Assembly: GCA_900547815.1 (NCBI GenBank)
Contig: URHY01000015.1
Coordinates: 1 to 32,192 of the forward strand
Length of the DNA: 32,192 nt
Reading direction: 5' to 3'
Origin: an uncultured Solobacterium sp.
Lineage (GTDB): Bacteria; Bacillota_I; Bacilli_A; Erysipelotrichales; Erysipelotrichaceae
Shown: one piece after another, positions 24,116-32,192 of the stretch
Numbering within the stretch: the first letter of the stretch is position 1
How the letters are laid out: every line of letters begins with the position of its first letter
Position numbers and translations under genes: made by a program
Notes under the pieces: model-generated
What the model was told of the DNA's origin: nothing
Seen by the model: the letters and a program-made list of their open reading frames with translations, nothing else
The model's database searches: none

Positions 24116-25347
24116 AATGTGATTTCAATCACCGTGTCAATTGGATCTGGACACTGGTGTGAATTGGAATCAATATTGATAAATGTATAGTCAGGAAAAC
24201 TTTCTGCGTTCCAAGGCGTTTGAATTTTGATTTCTGAGTAATCAGACAATCTTCTTATGCCTTGGATTTTTTCTTTCTTGATTTTAACAGGTATGTCAAA
24301 AATACTCTCATCTAAAATATGTGCATAAATTTTATTTCCCCTTTGTGTGTATCTTCCCCATTCTGGTTTATCTAGTTTGCACTTTGTACATCCATAAATA
24401 GAATCTTGGTTCAGTTTCATCCATTTACTGATTTCATTCAATACCTGGATAGATTCTTTGGGAAACTGACCTCTAGCATCCGGCCCCACATTTAAAATCA
24501 TATTTCCACCCTTGGATACACATTCTACTAAAGTACGAATGATTAGCTTAGCCGATTTATAATTTGTGTCCTTTGCGCAATATCCCCAATGTTCATTCAT
24601 AGTGATACAAGCTTCCCAGGGTACTGCAAGACCTTGTGGTGGAATCATTTGTTCGGGTGAGGTAAAATCACCGGCTGTGAAACTAGGATGTGCATCCATA
24701 ATGGTTCCTGGATGTACACCATCTCCTTCTAGACGATTGTCGATGATCATATTTGGTTGGTAAGTTCTTGCCATTGTTACAATTTTGTGGGCGTCCCACA
24801 CATCTTTTGTCATGTTGTCATAAGAAAAGTCAAACCACACGATATCCAACTTTCCATAGTTTGTAAGTAATTCCTTGATTTGAGTATGCATATAATTTAA
24901 ATAGTTTGAAAAACAAATCGGTTTATCGTATTCTGGATTATTTCTTTCTGGATGATGTCGATCTTTAAAGTGCGGATAGTCTGGATGATGCCAATCAAGT
25001 AGCGAATAATATAGACCGACTTTTAAGCCTTCTTCTCTAAAGGCATCTAAAAATTCTCTGACATAATCATGATTTGCCTTCCAATCTGTAGTCTTTGTAT
25101 CAAACATACAATATCCATCATGGTGTTTGGCAGTCATTACGGCATATTTCATACCGGCTTTTTTGGCAAGTTTAGCCCATTGATATGGATCAAATAAATC
25201 TGGGTCAAATTCATTCGCGAAAGGAATATAGTCTTCTTCTTTCATTTCTTCGTTGCTTCTCACCCATTCTCCTCGTGCTGGAATGGAATAGATTCCCCAA
25301 TGGATAAAAAGTCCGAATCTAGATTTTTGAAACTCTGTAATATTCAT
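24106..25347 (-). CDS. Alpha-L-fucosidase, glycoside hydrolase family 29
   Basis: 413 residues from ATG 25347, which has AAAGGAG 7 nt upstream; the open frame extends further up but without a ribosome site. GH29 motifs: [19 protein letters not shown] (11-28), [13 protein letters not shown] (72-84) and [10 protein letters not shown] with the likely nucleophile D173. The [14 protein letters not shown] segment is also typical. Acts on terminal L-fucose of oligosaccharides. No signal peptide is present, so it is cytoplasmic and would need imported substrate. It lies 10 nt after the SRAP gene, an odd partner. The acid/base residue is not assigned. Confidence 0.92.
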   Translation of the reverse strand: MNITEFQKSRFGLFIHWGIYSIPARGEWVRSNEEMKEEDYIPFANEFDPDLFDPYQWAKLAKKAGMKYAVMTAKHHDGYCMFDTKTTDWKANHDYVREFLDAFREEGLKVGLYYSLLDWHHPDYPHFKDRHHPERNNPEYDKPICFSNYLNYMHTQIKELLTNYGKLDIVWFDFSYDNMTKDVWDAHKIVTMARTYQPNMIIDNRLEGDGVHPGTIMDAHPSFTAGDFTSPEQMIPPQGLAVPWEACITMNEHWGYCAKDTNYKSAKLIIRTLVECVSKGGNMILNVGPDARGQFPKESIQVLNEISKWMKLNQDSIYGCTKCKLDKPEWGRYTQRGNKIYAHILDESIFDIPVKIKKEKIQGIRRLSDYSEIKIQTPWNAESFPDYTFINIDSNSHQCPDPIDTVIEITLKD

Positions 25348-25357
25348 AAGATCTCCT

Positions 25358-25849
25358 TTAGAAAAGTGGTTCTTGTAGCTGCTTTTTTTGAAGTGCAATG
25401 CCTGGTTTGGATAAGATTTCTTTGGTTCTAGAAATATCTTTTAACCAAGGATCTATATCTTCTTTTTCAAGTATGACTGGCATTCGAGAATGCACAGGTT
25501 TTACATATGCATTGGCATCTGTAGTAATAATGACAAGGTGATTATCAATAAGAATTCCTGCAAAATAGAGAATGTGCTCACAATAAAATTCCACTTTGTT
25601 TTTACCTAAATCCCACTCGTAAAAACTTCCTGCAGGCACAATACAATGCATAGAATCTTTAAATAAAGGCTTTTCTAAGAGTGTTTCTTGTCTAGCATTT
25701 AAGATTAAATTGTTGGTTTTATACCCAAACGGCACCATTTTCTTTTGGTTTCGTGTTAATACAAGACATTTATCACTTGGATGAATGTCTTTTTCTTCTA
25801 AACCAAAGGCTTTGGCTACTTTGGGTGTATATCGAAAGCTTGTACACAT
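25358..25849 (-). CDS. SOS response-associated peptidase, YedK/HMCES type
   Basis: 163 residues. SRAP active-site residues are all visible: Cys2 (after removal of Met1 it forms a thiazolidine link to abasic sites in single-stranded DNA), N-A-R-Q-E-T at 51-56, the FYEW glutamate (E78) and H120 in HSRMPVIL. The protein shields abasic sites at replication forks. It is shorter than the roughly 220-residue YedK, and the usual proline/WG segment is replaced by MVPFGYK. No Shine-Dalgarno is seen; a minus-strand TATACT (25861-25856) would start transcription at about the ATG. Confidence 0.92.
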   Translation of the reverse strand: MCTSFRYTPKVAKAFGLEEKDIHPSDKCLVLTRNQKKMVPFGYKTNNLILNARQETLLEKPLFKDSMHCIVPAGSFYEWDLGKNKVEFYCEHILYFAGILIDNHLVIITTDANAYVKPVHSRMPVILEKEDIDPWLKDISRTKEILSKPGIALQKKQLQEPLF

Positions 25850-25875
25850 ACTAGAAGTATATCATAAGAAAGAGG

Positions 25876-25900
25876 TTGTAATAAATTGTGAAAATTACAA
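25876..25900. promoter_or_regulatory. Inverted repeat, candidate operator of the flavoprotein operon
   Basis: TTGTAAT (25876-25882) and ATTACAA (25894-25900) form a perfect 7-bp inverted repeat with an 11-bp gap, centred about 46 bp before the predicted start of the flavoprotein operon and about 40 bp upstream of the divergent SRAP gene. A dimeric regulator could act on either side. Confidence 0.4.
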
Positions 25901-25918
25901 TGTAAATAAATGTAAGCA

Positions 25919-25927
25919 TGATATAAT
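25919..25927 (+). promoter_or_regulatory. Extended -10 promoter of the flavoprotein operon
   Basis: A perfect TATAAT (25922-25927) preceded by TGa. The -35 region is poor, which suggests dependence on an activator, possibly at the inverted repeat upstream. The leader to ATG 25959 is about 25 nt. Confidence 0.5.
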
Positions 25928-25958
25928 CGTATTATATTTGATAGGAAGAAGGGAATAT

Positions 25959-27896
25959 ATGTCAAAGTGGCCATATGAAAATGAAATTGGACAAACCCAA
26001 GAAGACTGTTGTGACGTACTTGTTTTAGGCGGAGGACTTGCTGGGTGTTATGCGGCAATCGCAGCAGCTCGTAAGGGAAAGTCTGTTATATTGGTTGAAA
26101 AAGGTTCAACAGAAAGAAGTGGATCTGCAGGAAGTGGATTTGATCATTGGGAATCAGCTTGTACAAATCCATGTTCTGAAGTGACACCGGAAGAAATTGC
26201 GCATGCCTACATTGATGAACAATCGAAATACAGTAATGGAATTGGACATTATATAGAGTGTCGTGAAGGATATGATCGATTATTGGATATGGAGTCTTTT
26301 GGAGGAAAGATTCGTGATACTGAAAATGAATTTGAAGGTGCACCATTTCGCGATGAAAATACAAAACTAATGTTTGCGTATGACTATAAAAATAAGTTTA
26401 CGCTTCGTGTCTGGGGGAGCACTTTTAAACCGGCTTTATATAAGGAATTAAAAAAGTTAGGTGTAAAAATATATGATCGAGTTGAGGCAACAGGATTATT
26501 AACGGCTGTTGAGAATGGAAAAAAACGTGGAATCGGTGCAATGGGAATGCATACGCGTACAGGTAAATTCTATGTATTTAAATCAAAAACAACGATTCTT
26601 ACTATGTCTAGACCGGCTCGTGTTTGGTTGTTTGATTCGGATTTAACAGGTCTTTGTGAATTTAGACCTTTTCAAAGTATTGGTTCAGGCCATGCGATGG
26701 GATATCGTGCGGGTGTTGAATTTACGATGATGGAAAAAAGTGTGAAGGCTGAATTTAGTGCTTCTGGAAGAAGTTTTCCACCTTATGGAACAGGAAATAA
26801 CCATAATACATGGTATGCAGCTACGATGGTAGATGCGCGAGGGAAAGAAATTCCTTATGTGGATCGTGATGGAAATGAGTTAAAAACAGTTTTAGATCGA
26901 TATATGCCGGCACCTGGACAGAAATTCTTCTTAAAGGGTGGTGTCATTGATGAGGCAAAATATGAGTATCGTGGTCCGGAAACATTGGATTTTGAAGAAT
27001 TGATGAAGCGAGGTTATAAACTTCCTTTCTATGCGGATTTATCAAAAATGCCAGATTATGAGCGTCGTGTTATTTGGGGTATGATGGTTGGTGAAGAAGG
27101 AAAGACAAAAGTACCAATCTTGAAGTATTATACAGAAAAAGGTTTTGATCCGACAAAACACATTCTACAAAGCTATGGTACAGGATGGCAATCTGCCAAC
27201 TTCTTGGATCAAGAAAGACAATTGTTTGGAGCACCAGGAGGTATTATTACCGATTGGAATTTAATGACGAATGTAGAAGGAATCTATGCGGCAGGAGATC
27301 AATTGTATGCATCAGACTGTTGCGGATATGCATGTGCAACAGGTTATTACGCAGGAAGAAAAGCAGCAGATGCGTGTGATAATAAAGAAATAATTGAATA
27401 TGATATTTTGGATGTAGAAGCAGAAAAGAAACGTTTATATGCACCTTTATATGTTGAAAATGGTATGCTTTGGAAAGAGTTGAATGCAGCCATTGCGAAG
27501 TGCATGCAAAATTATTGTGGTGGAATTAAGTGTGAAGAATTACTACAAGAAGGCTTATCTTTATTGAATACATATGAAAATGAGATGGTTCCACAATTGT
27601 CTTGTACAAATCCACATGATTTAATGCGTACACATGAAGTGTTGGATATTTTACAGGTCGCAAAAATGATTATGCAGGCTTGTCTATTTAGAAAATCAAG
27701 CAGCGATGAGCTTCACTTCTATCGAAGTGATTATCCTGAAAAAGATCCTGAACAAGATCGTTGCTTTATCACGATTCGTCAAGAAAATGGTAAGGCGGTT
27801 CGTGGTGAAATACCTCTTGATTATTATGGAGATATTCAAACGGAATATGAAAAACGCAATCAGGATTATATAAGGGAGGTTTCACATGGAGTTTAA
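25959..27896 (+). CDS. AprA/fumarate-reductase-like FAD oxidoreductase
   Basis: 645 residues, cytosolic (no signal peptide). The N-terminal FAD-binding Rossmann element DVLVLGGGLAGCYAAIAAARKGKSVILVEKG has GGGLAG at 24-29. A second FAD contact, VEGIYAAGDQLYA, lies near residue 445, followed by ACATGYYAGRKAA. A helical C-terminal domain contains HDLMRTHEVLDILQVAKMI, like the cap of AprA and succinate/fumarate flavoproteins. The following gene is a ferredoxin-like AprB partner, so electrons likely pass through its clusters to or from FAD. Active-site residues differ from true APS reductase as I recall it, so sulfate chemistry is not supported; reduction of an unsaturated or keto organic acid is possible. 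ATG 25959 has AGAAGGGA upstream. Confidence 0.88.
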   Translation: MSKWPYENEIGQTQEDCCDVLVLGGGLAGCYAAIAAARKGKSVILVEKGSTERSGSAGSGFDHWESACTNPCSEVTPEEIAHAYIDEQSKYSNGIGHYIECREGYDRLLDMESFGGKIRDTENEFEGAPFRDENTKLMFAYDYKNKFTLRVWGSTFKPALYKELKKLGVKIYDRVEATGLLTAVENGKKRGIGAMGMHTRTGKFYVFKSKTTILTMSRPARVWLFDSDLTGLCEFRPFQSIGSGHAMGYRAGVEFTMMEKSVKAEFSASGRSFPPYGTGNNHNTWYAATMVDARGKEIPYVDRDGNELKTVLDRYMPAPGQKFFLKGGVIDEAKYEYRGPETLDFEELMKRGYKLPFYADLSKMPDYERRVIWGMMVGEEGKTKVPILKYYTEKGFDPTKHILQSYGTGWQSANFLDQERQLFGAPGGIITDWNLMTNVEGIYAAGDQLYASDCCGYACATGYYAGRKAADACDNKEIIEYDILDVEAEKKRLYAPLYVENGMLWKELNAAIAKCMQNYCGGIKCEELLQEGLSLLNTYENEMVPQLSCTNPHDLMRTHEVLDILQVAKMIMQACLFRKSSSDELHFYRSDYPEKDPEQDRCFITIRQENGKAVRGEIPLDYYGDIQTEYEKRNQDYIREVSHGV

Positions 27897-28140
27897 TTTT
27901 GAAAAACAAAGCTGTAGTGTAAAACCAATTACTTTTGATGAAGACAAATGTATTGGTTGTAATCGTTGCGTCAATATTTGTCAGTGTGACATTTTGATGC
28001 CAGGAAAACCACCAATTGTTGCGTATCCTGGTGAGTGTTATTACTGTGGTAGCTGTGTCATGGTGTGTCCAAAGGATGCGATTCATTTAGAGCATCCATT
28101 AATGAATAGAGCTAAATTTGTGCCGGTAAAAGGAGAGTGA
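27886..28140 (+). CDS. Two-cluster 4Fe-4S ferredoxin, partner of the flavoprotein
   Basis: 84 residues. Two full cluster motifs: C22-x2-C25-x2-C28-x3-C32 and C51-x2-C54-x2-C57-x3-C61-P, with extra Cys10 and Cys34. The spacing between them (LMPGKPPIVAYPGE) is like the AprB-type dicluster subunit. It overlaps the flavoprotein stop by 11 nt and has GGGAGG upstream, so the two are translationally coupled and probably form one complex. It would carry electrons between cellular ferredoxin and the FAD subunit. Confidence 0.93.
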   Translation: MEFNFEKQSCSVKPITFDEDKCIGCNRCVNICQCDILMPGKPPIVAYPGECYYCGSCVMVCPKDAIHLEHPLMNRAKFVPVKGE

Positions 28141-28145
28141 TGGTT

Positions 28146-29840
28146 ATGAAAATCAAAAAAGCAGGGGCGTTATCGTTGAGTTTATTATTGGGACTTAGTG
28201 GTTGTGCAAGTGGTACACAATCAGAGTCTAATGAAAAAACATTGACAGTTGGAACAAGTCAAGAAATGAGTGGTGTGTTTTCACCTTTGTATTATTTGTC
28301 AGGTTTTGATGGAGATGTTATTAATTTGATCTATCAAGGCATGTTGAAATATGATGCGAAGAGTGAATTAAATCCAGACTTGGCAAAGGAAATGCCTACA
28401 GTGAGCGAGGATGGAAAGACAGTCACTTTTAAATTGAAAAAGGGGGTTAAATTTAGTGATGGAACTAAGTTTACATCAAGTGATGTAAAATACACATTTA
28501 CAGTTTTATCCGATCCAAGTTATACAGGTTATTTATCAACGGTTCCAAGTAATATTGAAGGATATGAAGATTATTATAGTGGAGATGCAAAGGAATTAAC
28601 AGGTATTGAAACACCAGATGATTATACAGTTGTATTCCATTTATCAAGTCCAATGATTGATGCGGTTAGTACACTTGGTACGCAGCCAATTTGTTCGGAT
28701 GAACAATTTAATTATGAGAAGGGTCATACAAAGAAGATTGAAAAGAAATCAGGAGAACCTATTGGTACAGGTGCTTATAAGTTGAAGTCTTTTGATAAAT
28801 CAAAGGGAGCTACTTTTGTGAAGAATGATCAATTTGATTTTAAAGATGATGAATATGATGTAGATCGTATTATCATCAAGAAAACAGATTCTTCTACTGA
28901 ACTTTCTGAATTGAAGAAAGGCAATTTGGACCTACTTCCAGCTAATATTGAACAGTCCAAAATTGGTCAGGCGAGTTTAGATAAAGATTTAAAAGTATCG
29001 AGCTATAAAACGGCTGGAGAAGGATTTTTAGGTTTTAACTGTGCGAGTGGAACAACAAAAGATCAGGCAGTTCGCCAGGCCTTAGCATATGCGATTGATC
29101 GTGAGTCTTTTGTGGATAACTTCTTTAAGTATGACAAAGCGAGTGATGAAGTGAAAAAAGATTTGATTGGCTATGTTCCGGAAGTATATTGGAATCCAGT
29201 GAGTAATTTAGTAGGAAGTTATGTGACAGGAGATGAAACTTTAGAAGGATTAACTTTATATCGTTATGATTTAGAGAAGGCGAAACAAATTCTTGAGGAT
29301 GCTGGATGGAAAGTCGGTAGTGATGGAATTCGTGAAAAGGATGGTCAAAAGCTAGAAGTAAAATTCTTGGTTAGTGTAGATGTTCCGGCTTTGGAAACTT
29401 TGATTCCAATGTTTAAAAAATCTTGGTCAGAAATTGGTATAGATCTAAAACAATCTAGTGTCGATTATAATACGGTTTTATCAACAATTAGTGATGATGC
29501 ACAAATTGATGATTGGAGTATTTACTTTGTATCTTCGAGCTATCAAGGTGTCATTGATACAGATTCAAATACAACTTTGGCAACAAAGAATCCATATAAC
29601 TTCTCTCGTATTCAAGATGAAGAATTGGATAACGATTTAAAGGCTGGTTTAAATACAAGTAGTGAAGAAGAATCCAAAGAATATTATTCAAAGGCAATGA
29701 TTCGCGAAAATGAATTAGTTCCTTATTTTCCACTATATGGTACTAAAGCATTTAACTTATATTCTAAGCGTGTTTCTGGATTAAAGACAGGTCCTGTTTG
29801 TATTTGGTCGCAGGCAATGAAAGATGTAAAATTAAAATAG
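28146..29840 (+). CDS. Family-5 ABC solute-binding lipoprotein (peptide/nickel type)
   Basis: 564 residues from ATG 28146. The signal peptide ends in lipobox LSGC with lipid-modified C20. SBP_bac_5 features follow: SGVFSPLYYLSGFDGDVINLIYQGMLKYD, LKKGVKFSDGTKFTSSDVKYTF, GTGAYKL, and VRQALAYAIDRESF. Such proteins bind oligopeptides, nickel chelates or related ligands for ABC import. In-frame ATG 28140 and GTG 28137 overlap the ferredoxin stop; AGGAGA (28131-28136) is best spaced to 28146. No permease or ATPase gene is nearby, so it must share a transporter encoded elsewhere. Being in a redox operon suggests it supplies the substrate. Confidence 0.94.
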   Translation: MKIKKAGALSLSLLLGLSGCASGTQSESNEKTLTVGTSQEMSGVFSPLYYLSGFDGDVINLIYQGMLKYDAKSELNPDLAKEMPTVSEDGKTVTFKLKKGVKFSDGTKFTSSDVKYTFTVLSDPSYTGYLSTVPSNIEGYEDYYSGDAKELTGIETPDDYTVVFHLSSPMIDAVSTLGTQPICSDEQFNYEKGHTKKIEKKSGEPIGTGAYKLKSFDKSKGATFVKNDQFDFKDDEYDVDRIIIKKTDSSTELSELKKGNLDLLPANIEQSKIGQASLDKDLKVSSYKTAGEGFLGFNCASGTTKDQAVRQALAYAIDRESFVDNFFKYDKASDEVKKDLIGYVPEVYWNPVSNLVGSYVTGDETLEGLTLYRYDLEKAKQILEDAGWKVGSDGIREKDGQKLEVKFLVSVDVPALETLIPMFKKSWSEIGIDLKQSSVDYNTVLSTISDDAQIDDWSIYFVSSSYQGVIDTDSNTTLATKNPYNFSRIQDEELDNDLKAGLNTSSEEESKEYYSKAMIRENELVPYFPLYGTKAFNLYSKRVSGLKTGPVCIWSQAMKDVKLK

Positions 29841-29853
29841 AGGTGCAAAGAAG

Positions 29854-30852
29854 ATGGAATTATTTAAAGAGTTAACACAGCTTCATGGTGTGAGTGGCTA
29901 CGAAAGAGAAGTTCGTACATTCATTAAAGAAAGAGTGCAAGACTATGCCGATGAAGTTATTGAAGATGCGATTGGAAATTTGATTGTCTATAAGAAAGGT
30001 ACAGGTGTCAATAAAAAGAAAGTAATGCTTTGTGCGCATATGGATGAGATTGGTTTGCAGGTCATTAAAATTGAACAAGATGGACGTATTATGGTGAAAT
30101 CTATGGGATGTTCATGGATGTATACAACATATCAGTCTAGAGTTCGTTTTCGTAATGGAACGATAGGAATTGTTGCGAGTCGTGTACGTCCAGAAGACTT
30201 GAATGGTCAATTCACAAATCTTTATGTCGATATTGGTGTTTCTAGTAAAGAAGAAGTCTTAAAATATGTGGATGTGGGTGATGTTGCTATTTATGAAGGT
30301 CCTTATGAAGAATTAGCAGGTGATTTTGTAACGGCTAAAGCGATTGATGATCGTGTTGGTTGTTATATGCAGCTAAAGACATTGATGGAGAAAGAATCAT
30401 TCTATAATGATGCTTACTTTGTGTTCACTGTACAAGAGGAAGTAGGTTGTCGTGGTTCTCAAGTAACGGCACATCGTATTCAACCAGATATTGGAGTAGC
30501 CGTTGATGTGACACCAGGTATGGATCATCCAGGAGATCTGGAAGGAAACAATACGCCTGGAAATGGTACGGCTATTAAAATTAGTGATACATCCGTTATT
30601 TGTGATGAATATTTAGTTGAAAAAATGATTGGATGCGCAAGACGTGATGATATTCCTTTCCAAAAAGATGTGATTTATGTTGGGGGAACAGATGCAAGTT
30701 CTATGAACTTAAGTAATGATGGTGTGAAGGCTTGTGCTGTAAGTGTTGTTACTCGTTATACACATGGACCGAATGCAATTGTGAATAAAAAAGATATTCG
30801 TGCTTCTATTGATTTATTGAAGGCATTTTTAGATGAGGAGTTTGAATTCTAA
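29854..30852 (+). CDS. M42-family zinc aminopeptidase (YsdC/FrvX/PepA-like)
   Basis: 332 residues. Two-metal active site: AHMDEIGL (H62, D64), AKAIDDRVGC (bridging Asp about 165), QEEVGCRG (catalytic and ligand Glu about 195-196), DVTPG (Asp 218) and a late His in RYTHGPNAI. The GGTDASSM element is conserved. The enzyme is a large self-compartmentalised dodecamer in relatives and clips N-terminal residues from short peptides; some relatives act as cellulases or deblocking enzymes. ATG 29854 has GAGGTG upstream. It follows the binding protein by 13 nt, suggesting that imported peptides are its substrate. Confidence 0.94.
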   Translation: MELFKELTQLHGVSGYEREVRTFIKERVQDYADEVIEDAIGNLIVYKKGTGVNKKKVMLCAHMDEIGLQVIKIEQDGRIMVKSMGCSWMYTTYQSRVRFRNGTIGIVASRVRPEDLNGQFTNLYVDIGVSSKEEVLKYVDVGDVAIYEGPYEELAGDFVTAKAIDDRVGCYMQLKTLMEKESFYNDAYFVFTVQEEVGCRGSQVTAHRIQPDIGVAVDVTPGMDHPGDLEGNNTPGNGTAIKISDTSVICDEYLVEKMIGCARRDDIPFQKDVIYVGGTDASSMNLSNDGVKACAVSVVTRYTHGPNAIVNKKDIRASIDLLKAFLDEEFEF

Positions 30853-31835
30853 TGAAAGTCATTGCGTTTGGAGTTCGTGAAGATGAAGAATGTTTCATGG
30901 ATCCAGTTGCCAAAAAATTGAATATTGATGTTGAAATTCATACTGAACATTTAAATATGGAAACGGTACATTGGGCCAAAGGTTTTGATGCCGTAAGCAT
31001 TGTAGGTGTGTGTCAGGCAGATCGAGATATTTTAAAGATTCTTTCAGGCTATGGAATTAAGGCTTTATCAACGCGTACAATTGGATATGATCAAATTGAT
31101 TTAAAGGCAGCTAGTGAATATGGTATTAAAGTTGCGAATGTTTCGTATTCACCCGATTGTGTTGCGGACTTTACTATTCTTTTGATGTTAGCTTTAACGC
31201 GTCGTTTTGCGCATATGTTAGAGCGTAGTCGTTGTATGGATTATTCTTTACATGGAATTCAGGGAAAAGAAATGCACAACTTGACTGTAGGAATTATTGG
31301 ACTAGGAAGAATTGGATCTTGTGTGGCTCGTGATTTAAAGGGATTTGGATGTAAGATTCAAGCATACACCGATTATCCTAGAGAAGATCAAAAGGATTTA
31401 GTAAAATTTGTAGATTTTGATACACTCATTAAAACGAGTGACATCATTACGCTTCATATGCCTTTGACAGATCAAAATCGATATATGATCAATGCGGATG
31501 TCATCAAAAAGATGAAGCCGGGCGTGTTGATTATTAATACATCTCGTGGAGAAATTATTGATACAAATGCGTTGATTGAAGGGATTGAAAATGGCATCAT
31601 TGGTGGTGCGGGTATAGATTCTTTTGAAAATGAGCAGGAAGTCATTCATATTGACCATAACTATAATGTCATAAAGAATCGAGACTTGTTGATATTAAAG
31701 GCATATCCTAATGTAATCGTAACCCCTCATGCAGCCTTTTACACGGATCAGGTATCCTATGACATGGTACATTGTTCGTTGGAAAGTCTAAAGCATTTAG
31801 TCAATAATCAAGAATGTAGATATCAATTAAATTAA
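30852..31835 (+). CDS. D-2-hydroxyacid dehydrogenase (VanH/D-lactate dehydrogenase type)
   Basis: 327 residues. NAD-binding GLGRIG is at 150-155. The catalytic Arg lies in INTSRGE (R232), a Glu in SFENE (259-261) and His in TPHAAFYT (H293). STRTIGYDQIDLKAASEYGIKVANVSYSP is characteristic of the D-LDH/VanH branch, which reduces a 2-keto acid to the D-hydroxy acid. ATG 30852 overlaps the M42 stop (TAATG) and has GAGGAG upstream. No ddl or vanX-type gene is in the window, so vancomycin resistance is not suggested; reduction of a keto acid derived from the operon substrate is more likely. Confidence 0.94.
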   Translation: MKVIAFGVREDEECFMDPVAKKLNIDVEIHTEHLNMETVHWAKGFDAVSIVGVCQADRDILKILSGYGIKALSTRTIGYDQIDLKAASEYGIKVANVSYSPDCVADFTILLMLALTRRFAHMLERSRCMDYSLHGIQGKEMHNLTVGIIGLGRIGSCVARDLKGFGCKIQAYTDYPREDQKDLVKFVDFDTLIKTSDIITLHMPLTDQNRYMINADVIKKMKPGVLIINTSRGEIIDTNALIEGIENGIIGGAGIDSFENEQEVIHIDHNYNVIKNRDLLILKAYPNVIVTPHAAFYTDQVSYDMVHCSLESLKHLVNNQECRYQLN

Positions 31836-31861
31836 GGACAAGAGAAATCTTGTTCTTTTTT
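31835..31861 (+). terminator. Terminator of the flavoprotein operon
   Basis: An 8-bp stem with one G-T pair (AGGACAAG, 31835-31842, with CTTGTTCT, 31849-31856), then six T. Confidence 0.8.
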
Positions 31862-31867
31862 CGACAG

Positions 31868-31911
31868 TTGTTTATAAAATATACTTTAAATAAAGTATAT
31901 ATTATAAACAA
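31868..31911. repeat. 44-bp near-perfect AT palindrome
   Basis: Two 21-bp arms (31868-31888 and 31891-31911) pair with a single mismatch around an AA centre. Nearly all A/T, no T-tail after it, and located 6 bp after a proper terminator, so it is not needed for termination. Candidate operator, cruciform or mobile-element feature. No gene is seen from 31836 to the window end. Confidence 0.65.
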
Positions 31912-31998
31912 AATGTTGTATGTAAAAAGAACTTTCAAGCTAGAAATCTCTTTATTTGATTGAATTTTTAGCTTATATATTTCTGTAATTCATGGATG

Positions 31999-32130
31999 AG
32001 GTCGGAAAAAATGTTGACTTAATCTGATTTTAGGTTGGAAAAAATGTATGATTTTGCTGAAATAAGGTCAGAAAAAGTGTGTAATATCATTGGATTTAGG
32101 ATGGTAAAGAGGTAAGGAAAATGTATAGAT
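31999..32130. repeat. Four tandem 33-bp repeats, possible transposon end
   Basis: Units start at 31999, 32032, 32065 and 32098, exactly 33 bp apart. The first 16 bases are conserved (AGGTYGGAAAAAATGT) and the other 17 vary; the fourth unit is degenerate. Both directions are full of stops, so it is not a coding repeat. Regular binding sites near an end are typical of IS21-, Tn7- and Mu-like elements, and the array runs toward the window edge. No transposase gene is visible. Iterons are an alternative. Confidence 0.65.
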
Positions 32131-32192
32131 CAGCAATTGTTGATTACCAAATTAATTGCTACAAGAACATTTAAATTAAATTGTATACATAA

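Noticed and set aside
25886..25900. Rex or Fnr/CRP box upstream of the flavoprotein operon
   Set aside because: TTGTGA and TTACAA are separated by only 3 bp, which does not fit the Rex (TTGTGA-N6-TCACAA) or Fnr (TGTGA-N6-TCACA) spacing.
25959..28140. AprAB adenylylsulfate reductase for sulfate respiration
   Set aside because: The two-gene layout is similar, but the active-site region does not match AprA as I know it and no sat, dsr or qmo gene is seen.
30852..31835. Vancomycin-resistance VanH
   Set aside because: Sequence features fit the VanH/D-LDH branch, but no vanA-type ligase, vanX or regulator is present; the gene is embedded in a peptide/redox operon.
31999..32130. CRISPR array
   Set aside because: The conserved part is only about 16 bp, diverges between units, and the 33-bp period is shorter than a real repeat plus spacer; no cas genes are present.

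Overview
The window is AT-rich chromosomal DNA from a low-GC Firmicute. The gene content (tadA-dnaX-recR block, mutS-mutL-miaA, GtrA/YfhO envelope genes, anaerobic ferredoxin chemistry) and the close gene spacing suggest a gut-type Erysipelotrichia relative, but that placement is an inference without a database search.

Layout. 1-1305: end of an upstream unit (terminator only), the SRP RNA gene with a good promoter, a decayed TnpB-like transposase, and tadA. 1420-5014: dnaX (carrying a perfect 16-bp parS palindrome in its linker), recR, a 630-bp gene-free AT-rich tract full of TTCATATGAA-type palindromes, and a small helix-turn-helix/coiled-coil protein resembling chromosome or plasmid segregation proteins (RocS, pSK1 Par, RacA style). 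5011-7607: CYTH-domain enzyme, NAD kinase and a RodA/FtsW polymerase. 7695-15904: a same-strand block mutS, mutL, miaA, tcdA-like, diacylglycerol-kinase-like, CNNM/CorC-like, mostly overlapping or closely spaced. 15931-17068 (minus): yggS and a DUF2798-like membrane protein. 17203-20425 (minus): a PIG-L deacetylase-like exported protein followed by a response regulator and sensor kinase. 20531-24109 (plus, divergent): YfhO-like, GtrA-like and CsbB/DPM1-like genes, a complete three-component envelope glycosylation module. 24106-25849 (minus): an SRAP (YedK/HMCES) gene followed by a GH29 fucosidase. 25959-31835: a five-gene operon of AprA/fumarate-reductase-like flavoprotein, two-cluster ferredoxin, family-5 solute-binding lipoprotein, M42 aminopeptidase and VanH-like D-2-hydroxyacid dehydrogenase. 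31836-32192: no gene; a 44-bp near-perfect AT palindrome and four tandem 33-bp repeats that may be the end of a mobile element continuing outside the window.

The most interesting part is the dnaX-recR-HTH region. It combines a ParB-type centromere site, a dense array of a different 10-bp palindrome, and next to that array a single DNA-binding coiled-coil protein with an aromatic/basic C-terminal tail. Together these look like a candidate chromosome-segregation or chromosome-anchoring locus. Second is the flavoprotein/ferredoxin/binding-protein/peptidase/dehydrogenase operon, which looks like an uncharacterised peptide- or amino-acid-derived reductive pathway. Third is the repeat structure at the right edge.
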